From the NCBI GenBank assembly GCA_016713535.1, contig JADJOY010000046.1:1-58064 (forward strand): 58,064 nt of DNA, in the 5' to 3' direction. The stretch's first letter is position 1. Every line of letters starts with the position of its first letter. The position numbers and the translations under genes are program-made. The notes beneath the pieces are model-generated. The model saw only the letters and a list, made by a program, of their open reading frames with translations, had not been told where the DNA came from and ran no database searches. Below, piece by piece: positions 52,505 to 58,064 of the stretch. This stretch comes from Deltaproteobacteria bacterium (GTDB taxonomy: Bacteria > JADJOY01).

Positions 52505-53535
52505 AGGTGCTGATCGGAGCGGTGCAGGCACCGTTCATCCGCGGCGGCGCCGAGGCGCTCGTCGAGGGGCTCGAGCGGCGCTTCCGCGAGCGCGGCCACC
52601 GCACCGACGTGCTGCGCATCCCGCTGCGCATGCTGCCGCGGCCCGAGATCGTGAAGAACTGCCTCCTGTGGCGCTTGCTGGACGTCGAGGAGAGCTACGG
52701 CGAGTCGATCGACCTCTTCGTCACCACCAAGTTCCCGTCCTACGTCGTGCGCCATCCGCGCAAGGTGGTGTGGCTCTTCCACCAGATGCGCGAGGTCTAC
52801 GAGCTCTACGGTACGCGTCTCCTCCGCGTGGGGGGGCAGGGGATGGACCAGGTCGTTCGCGACGCCATCCACCACCTCGACCAGGTCGGGCTCGGCGAGG
52901 CGCGCAAGATCTTCACCATCTCGAAGACGGTGGCGGCGCGCCTCAAGGCCACCACCGGCCACACCGGCGAGTGCCTCTACCATCCGCCGCCGCTCGCGGG
53001 GCGCACACAGCGCGGCGAGTTCGGCGACTACGTGTTCACCGTCAGCCGGCTCGACCGCACCAAGCGCGTCGAGCTTCTCGTCGAGGCCATGGCCCACGTG
53101 CGCGCGCCGGTGCGCGCGATCATCGCCGGCGAGGGACCCGAGAAGGCCGCGCTCGAGCAGCGCGTCGCCGAGCTCGACCTCGGCCACAAGGTGATCTTCG
53201 CGGGGCGCCCGAGCGACGAGCGGATCGTCGAGCTCTACGCGGGGGCGCTCGCGGTCTTCTTCGCGCCGTTCGACGAGGACTACGGCTACGTGACGCTCGA
53301 GGCGTTTCTGTCGGGCAAGCCGGTCATCACGGCGCCCGACTCCGGCGGAGTGATGGAGTTCGTCGAGGACGGGATCTCGGGGAAGGTGGTGCCCGCCGAT
53401 CCGCTGCGCTTCGCGGACGCCATCGACACCCTCGCCGCCGACCGGCGCAAGGCCGCGGCGCTCGGGGCCGAGGGGCTCGCCCGCGTCGCGCCGATCTCCT
53501 GGGAAGGCGTGCTGGACGCGTTGACCTCGGTCTGA
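52501..53535 (+). CDS. GT4 glycosyltransferase
   Basis: 344 residues from a GTG overlapping the previous stop. GT-B fold: VLIGAVQAPFIRGGAEALVE with the Gly loop, then YVFTVSRLDRTKRVELLVEA, AIIAGEGPEKAAL, VIFAGRPSDERIVELYAGAL, FDEDYGYVTLEAFLSGKP (E-x7-E pair) and VITAPDSGG. WLFHQMREVYELYGT is distinctive of a subgroup from O-antigen loci. Donor and acceptor unknown; co-expression with wbpA suggests hexosaminuronic or related sugars. Confidence 0.9.
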   Translation: MKVLIGAVQAPFIRGGAEALVEGLERRFRERGHRTDVLRIPLRMLPRPEIVKNCLLWRLLDVEESYGESIDLFVTTKFPSYVVRHPRKVVWLFHQMREVYELYGTRLLRVGGQGMDQVVRDAIHHLDQVGLGEARKIFTISKTVAARLKATTGHTGECLYHPPPLAGRTQRGEFGDYVFTVSRLDRTKRVELLVEAMAHVRAPVRAIIAGEGPEKAALEQRVAELDLGHKVIFAGRPSDERIVELYAGALAVFFAPFDEDYGYVTLEAFLSGKPVITAPDSGGVMEFVEDGISGKVVPADPLRFADAIDTLAADRRKAAALGAEGLARVAPISWEGVLDALTSV

Positions 53536-53555
53536 GACCGGCCCACCTCACGGAC

Positions 53556-54941
53556 ATGCGACTCGCGCTCTTCGCCCCGGTCAATCACCCCGACCGCCCC
53601 GAGGGGCGCGACGCCCTGGCGCTCGCTCGCGAGCTCGCGCGCCACGTCGATCTCACCGTCTACGTGCGCGTCGACCCGGCGCGTCCGTCGCCCCACCCGG
53701 CGGGCCTGCACGTCGAGAGCCAGCAGCGCTTCGAGCGCGCCGCCCTCGCCGGCGCCTTCGACCACGTCCTCTACTTCCTCGCCAACGACGCCTTCGTCTG
53801 CGAGTACGTGGGGCGGCGCCTCGGCACCGAGCGCAACAACCGCCCGGGCGGCATCGTGCTGCTCCGCGACGCCACCCTCCAGCACTATTTCCAGACCGTC
53901 ACGCTCTACCTGGGCGACGCCCGCAACTACGGCGAAGGGATGACCCAGGCGCATGGCGCGCTGGGTGCGCTGGCGGCGCCGGTCGTGACCCGCGGCGGTG
54001 GCCACGACTCGCTCTTCCGCGAGCTCGACATGTTGCGCTTCTTCCTCGAGAGCGCCGCGGCGGTGCTCGTGCCCACCCGCGACCTCGCGCGCCGCGTCCA
54101 GGCGCTCGGCGGCCAGCTCGCGCCGCTGGTCGGCCACGTCCCGCGCGGCGTCGAGCCCGCCGAGGCGGATCGGTCGCTGCGCACGGGCGCGCTCGCCGCC
54201 GCGGGGATCATGGGCGCCGCGCCGGACGCGCCGGCCTACCTGGTGCGGGTGGGCTCGACGCCCTTCGAGGCCGGCGAGGCGCGCGCCGCGGCGATCGAGC
54301 TCCGCCGCCTCGACCCCGGCGCATCGATCGTCCTGCAGGGCGGCGAGCCCCAGGCGTTCGAGGACGCGGGCGCTGGGATCGGCTGGATGTCCGGCGCGCC
54401 GCCCGACGAGGGGCCGCTCCCCGCATGGGATGGCGTCCTCGATCCCCGCGAGCCGGTCTCGGGCGCCGCGCACGCCGAGGTCCTGCGCTGGCTATCGGCG
54501 GGCGTGCCGCTGGCCGTGGTCGAGTTCCCGCCGTTCGACGAGATCCCGAGCGACGCCCTCGCACGGGTGCGCGCGTGCGACGGCGGAGCCGCGCTCGCGC
54601 GCGCCATCACCGACCCGGCGCGCCGCGCCGCGCTCGCGTCCGCCGGTCCGGTGCACGCCCGTCGCCACGCCACGCGCGCGGTCGAGTGCGCCGGGATGCT
54701 CTCGTTCCTGCGCCAGAGCGAGCCCGAGCTGCGCGAGCGCACCGTGATCCTCGGCAACATCCGCGAGGCGATCCTGGCCGAGCGCCGCCGGGCACTCTGC
54801 CTGCGGATCCGCGACGCCGTCTTCGAGGGGGTGCCGACCCACCTGCCGGGCGGCCTCGGCACCGCGTGGGTGCGAGAGATCGAGGACGAGCTGATCAGCT
54901 TCGGGCTCGACTTTCGCGATCCAGACTCTCGATCCGGGTGA
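53556..54941 (+). CDS. Predicted glycosyltransferase-like protein (divergent GT-B)
   Basis: 461 residues from ATG 53556. The N-terminus MRLALFAPVNHPDRPEGRDA opens like GT4 proteins, and residues 80-130 give HVLYFLANDAFVCEYVGRRL. The middle has the LVRVGSTPFEAGEA and SIVLQGGEPQAFE segments that would be the C-domain, but the EX7E pair and donor-binding Gly loops are not obvious. The C-terminal 100 residues are helical and Arg-rich. So a distant member or inactive paralogue is likely. It follows the GT4 gene by 20 bases; its 3' end overlaps the convergent membrane-protein gene. Confidence 0.6.
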   Translation: MRLALFAPVNHPDRPEGRDALALARELARHVDLTVYVRVDPARPSPHPAGLHVESQQRFERAALAGAFDHVLYFLANDAFVCEYVGRRLGTERNNRPGGIVLLRDATLQHYFQTVTLYLGDARNYGEGMTQAHGALGALAAPVVTRGGGHDSLFRELDMLRFFLESAAAVLVPTRDLARRVQALGGQLAPLVGHVPRGVEPAEADRSLRTGALAAAGIMGAAPDAPAYLVRVGSTPFEAGEARAAAIELRRLDPGASIVLQGGEPQAFEDAGAGIGWMSGAPPDEGPLPAWDGVLDPREPVSGAAHAEVLRWLSAGVPLAVVEFPPFDEIPSDALARVRACDGGAALARAITDPARRAALASAGPVHARRHATRAVECAGMLSFLRQSEPELRERTVILGNIREAILAERRRALCLRIRDAVFEGVPTHLPGGLGTAWVREIEDELISFGLDFRDPDSRSG

Positions 54942-55907
54942 GCCCCGCCCAGCCCATCAGCGCGTAGCTGGCGCCGAACGCGAGCGTCATCAAGCTCACG
55001 CTCCACGCGGTGGCGACCGCCGTCGGGCGCTCGAGGCCGAGCGCCATGAACGCGAACGTCCACGCCGCCTCGAGGGTGCCGAAGCTGCCGATCGCGGTCA
55101 CCGGCAGGCTCGAGGCGAGGTTGGCGACACTCGCGCCGAGGATCACCGTGGCGAGCGGCAGCTCGATCGTGAGCCCGCGCAGGATCAGCCAGTAGCAGAG
55201 GTAGATCGCGATCCAGGCGCCGCACGACGCTCCGATCAGCACCAGGCGGCGAGTGCGCGGCGGTGTGGCCGCCGTGGTCGCCGAGAGCTCGGCGAGGTGA
55301 TCGAGGAACGCGGCGACGCGGCCGTGGCGAACGTGCTCGGGTGCGAAGCGGCGCGCGAGCTCGACGCCCACGCGCATGAGCGGCCCGATCGCCAGGTAGC
55401 CCGCGCCGCACAGCACGAACGCCGCGACGGCGATCGCGATGGCTTCGTCGCGGCGCAGCCCGACGTCGCCGACGTAGCTGCCGAGCGCCACCGCGAGGAT
55501 GCCCGCGACCGCCACCAGGTCGAGGATGCGGATCTGCACCAGGCCCAGCATGCTGCCCGTGAACGTCCCGCCGCCCAGCCGCCGCACCAGGTAGCCGTAG
55601 GCGAGCTCCCCGCCGCGCACCGGGAGCACCCGGTTCAGGAAGCCGTGGAGCGACGTGACCGTGAAGAGCCGCGGCACGTCGAGGGCGGCGCCGGTCGCGC
55701 GATAGCGGATCGCCCGACACAGCAGCACGGTGGAGTAGGCGAGCGCCGCCAGGGCGAGCGGAGCGGCGCGACGGTTGCGCCACATCTCGCGGAGCTGGTC
55801 GAGGTCCGACTCGTGCACCATCCACGCGAAGAGCGCGACCGTGACCGCCGCCCCACCCAGAAGCGCCGCGCCGGCAGGCGCTCGCGAAGCTCGGACCCCA
55901 TCGACAT
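54895..55907 (-). CDS. AglD/UPF0104-like membrane protein (possible frame break near 55860)
   Basis: About 337 residues. The frame to the stop reads ALFAWMVHESDLDQLREMWR, then about eight helices with RAIRYRATGAAL, HGFLNRVLPVRGGELAYGYL and SLPVTAIGSFGTLEAAWTFA, which match the LPG-synthase-transmembrane/AglD family (flippase-like or glycosyltransferase accessory proteins). The best N-terminus, MSMGSELRERLPARR at 55907, is one frame away; joining needs a one-base change in the G-rich stretch near 55860. The same-frame extension upstream to 56211 is Arg-rich and unlikely. The 3' end overlaps the convergent gene by 47 bases. Confidence 0.75.
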
Positions 55908-56381
55908 GGCCCGCGAGAATAGCCCGCAGACCGGCGCGCCCGGCGTGGTCGCGCCCGAGTCGCCGGATGCGGAGGGTCGCGCGCCGCGCGACCGCCGATA
56001 CGCGACGCTTCATCGCCGCTTGCGTCGTTCGATGCGGGGCGCCGATCGGTCCGGTATCCCGGTCCGGTCGAACCGTTCGGAGGTGCGCGAGCGTCGCCTG
56101 GTCGATCCGATCTCCACCCGATCCGATGCGTCCGTCACTCAAGATCTGGAGGGCGCGCCTCCGGCGCGCCAGTGCGCATCGCCGCGACGCGAGCGCAGTC
56201 GTCTCGCCCATCGAGTCGCAGCAGGCAGCGCGAGTTGCGAGGTAGGCGGCTCACGTGACCGCGTGGTACCCGGAACCGGGAGGCAGCTTCGTCCGCCGCA
56301 CGGCGCCTCGCACCGGCGAAAACACCGACGGAGGTGCGGCGCGCTCGATCGTTCGCTACGATGGCCCTGATGGGAGGAATC
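55908..56381. other. Intergenic region of 474 bases
   Basis: No gene seen on either strand. It separates two divergent genes and should carry both promoters, but no convincing -35/-10 pair was found. GGGAGGAATC just before 56382 is the ribosome site of the next gene. Confidence 0.45.
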
Positions 56382-57588
56382 ATGTATCGAGACTCGAGCG
56401 TCGCTGGGTTGGCGCGGCGCGTTGGCGCGGTGGCGGTGGCCGCGCTGATCGCGGCCGGCTGTGAGGGCGGGCCGTTCGTCGAGCGATATGGTGGGGCTGG
56501 ATCCGACTTCGGTCAGGCCGTTGTTCAGACGCAAGACCTGGGGTTCGCGATGGTGGGCTCGACCGCGTCCTATGGGTCGGGCGGACATGATGCCGATCTC
56601 GTGCGAACCGACGGGCCGGCCATCGGCGAGCCTGGGAAACCTTCGGTACCGCGGGCGAGGAGTTCGGGATGGATGTCCGGACTCTGGACGATGGTGACCT
56701 GGTGATCCTGCGCAGCGACGAAAGTGGAGCTGCCGTGCTCATCCGTACCGATTCGACGGGCGGCGTCGAATGGGAAAGGCCGATCCCCAGCAACGCCGCG
56801 GGCGGCATGTACCGCGTTGCGCCAACACTCGACGGAGGTTTTCGTGGGAGTGGGATACGTGCACAACGGGGTGGGCTACCAAGGCTGGGCGGCCAAGGTG
56901 GATGGCTCCGGTCACATCCAGTGGAATCGGTTTTTCGGTGAGCCGACGGGCTTCCGAGGTCTGGGGGACGTCCGGGCCACGGCTGACGGTGGGTTCGTCG
57001 CCTGCGGATTCGTGAAAGTCAGCGGCGGCAGCCAGGACTACTATCTGCTGAAGCTGGACGCGGACGGTCAGGAGCAGTGGTCGAAGACCTATGGCCTCTC
57101 CAAGTACGATGCGGCGACGGCAATCGAGGTCATGTCCGACGGTGGCTACGCGATCGCCGGAGAACAGACCGACCCAGTGGGTTTGCCGAACGTCGGGTTC
57201 GCGTGGCTCGTTCGTACCGACCCGCTGGGCAACGTCCTGTGGGACCACCGCTACGGCCTCGCGAATGCCGACCAGGGCGCTCACGGCGACAGACGACCAC
57301 GAAGGACGGCGGAGTTCGTGATGGTGGATCTGGCGTTCCGACACCCGCCAGCGGCTGGACGTATTCTTGGCCCGGGCGAGCGCCGATGGCACTGCTCTGG
57401 AGCTGGCGTCTCACTTCAGCCGGGATCTCGACCTGGTTGCGGTTTTCTGGTCCAGGAGACCGTGACGGGCGCGTCGTCATCGCTGCGGAATCAGACGGAC
57501 GACGCCGCGCTCTCAAGACCGACATGATGGTCTGTTGCCGCCACCGCAGTTGGACGGCTGCTCCCGCCGATCTGCGCGTAGCGCGTGA
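56382..57588 (+). CDS. Lipoprotein of repeated beta-propeller blades (several frame breaks)
   Basis: About 400 residues. ATG 56382 has GGAGG 4 bases upstream; the lipoprotein signal is VAVAALIAAGCEGG. Blades repeat the pattern G-[AFW]-x-x-D-G-x-x-x-W-x-[KR]-x-[FY]-G followed by A-T-x-D-G-G-[FY]-x-[VA]-x-G: YGGAGSDFGQAVVQTQDLGF, FFGEPTGF...ATADGGFVACGF, WSKTYGLSKYDAATAIEVMS and DGGYAIAGEQTD. Frames change near 56630, 56845, 57285 and again before the stop. A last-blade reading ends GLLPPPQLDGCSR with TGA 57586-57588, which overlaps the next ATG. Function unknown; surface-exposed binding is plausible. Confidence 0.6.
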
Positions 57589-58064
57589 TGGCGGACGACG
57601 TCGAAGGAGAGTGGGGACTCCTCGGCCTGGCGGGTCCGTCGAAGTCCGACATGACGCTGGTCGCCGACGTGCAAGCAGCGCCGTTGAATGCGCTCGTGGG
57701 ACGGCGGCTCACGCGCGCATGGGTGATCTGGGATCTGGTGGGAGATCGCTCGGTGTCCGACGGACCGACGTGCTCGACATCGAGGGTGCGCGGGTGGAAT
57801 TCGCCGCGAACGGCGTGGACGAGATCTCGCTGACCTGGAACACGATCGACCTGTCGCGGCCGATCCGCTGGTCGAGCTCGGAGATGGATCTGGTGTGGCG
57901 CGGGGATGGACTCGCCGCGCTGGCCCGTCACTGCGGCGCGCGCGTGCTCGATGCGCAGGTTGCGCTCGACCCAAACGGGATCGCCATCACGCTCGAGAGC
58001 GGCGAGCTCCGGATCTTCAACGCCCTCGACGAGGTGGGCGTCAGCGCCGCGCCCGTGGAGGGCG
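57588..58064 (+). CDS. Unknown protein, 3'-truncated by window (frame break near 57765)
   Basis: About 159 residues visible. ATG 57588 overlaps the previous stop (TGATG). First frame: MADDVEGEWGLLGLAGPSKS, then LTRAWVIWDLVGDR; after one missing G near 57770 it reads LDIEGARVEFAANGVDEISL and TWNTIDLSRPIRWSSSEMDL, then ARVLDAQVALDPNGIAITLE, open to the end. It looks like an all-beta, soluble domain with no signal peptide. No family recognised. Translational coupling ties it to the propeller lipoprotein. Confidence 0.45.

Noticed and set aside
1-58064. CRISPR array, insertion sequence, integrase or phage genes
   Set aside because: No regularly spaced repeats, transposase motifs or structural phage proteins seen; repeats present are protein-coding or hairpins.

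Overview
The window is GC-rich, gene-dense bacterial chromosome, almost wholly coding on both strands, with mostly G/C third codon positions. The gene mix suggests a deltaproteobacterial or Myxococcota-like Gram-negative: MreB-elongasome genes, a receiver-DUF4388 regulator, a MYXO-CTERM-like sorting tail, FadL-type outer-membrane proteins, several lipoproteins, a TatT-type TRAP transporter and large surface-polysaccharide loci. Taxonomy is inferred from content only. I see no tRNA, rRNA, IS element, prophage or CRISPR.

Layout. 1-7007: cell-wall elongation (PBP2 cut by the window edge, RodA), a response regulator, a secreted EEP-fold phosphohydrolase, an FtsB-like protein and a TPR lipoprotein. 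7185-15586: an ABC-transporter-dependent O-polysaccharide operon (rmlA-rmlB-rmlD-manC-rmd-wzm-wzt-methyltransferase) supplying dTDP-L-rhamnose and GDP-D-rhamnose precursors, an exporter and a probable chain-end methylase; rmlC and gmd are not in the window. 15615-23973: housekeeping genes (alpha/beta hydrolase, PepA, RibD-type reductase, RlmN, MTA phosphorylase) and a large HEAT-repeat protein. 24141-28787: an envelope operon with two FadL-like porins and a beta-propeller lipoprotein. 28850-32499: a GT-C-like membrane protein, a Rieske ferredoxin, IF-1 and a receiver-histidine kinase. 32682-35489: TRAP T-component, DctQ and DctM without a binding protein. 36168-45599: a minus-strand glycoconjugate cluster made of three glycosyltransferases and a MurJ/MATE-like flippase between two B12/radical-SAM genes, one of them a tandem double radical-SAM fusion. 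45865-46265: a compact unit for a 39-residue Lys/Ala/Pro histone-H1-like peptide with its own promoter, structured leader and terminator. 46282-58064: TMTC-like TPR membrane protein, DUF2064 transferase, DUF4124 protein, UDP-sugar dehydrogenase, lipoprotein, RNA methylase, two glycosyltransferases, an AglD-like membrane protein, a propeller lipoprotein and an unknown partial gene.

Data caveat. At least 25 apparent single-base frame changes interrupt genes whose protein similarity continues uninterrupted in another frame. Many lie in G or C runs and several compensate each other, so I treat most as sequence error and give each such gene its full span with the break positions. Functions of those genes should be read from the joined frames.
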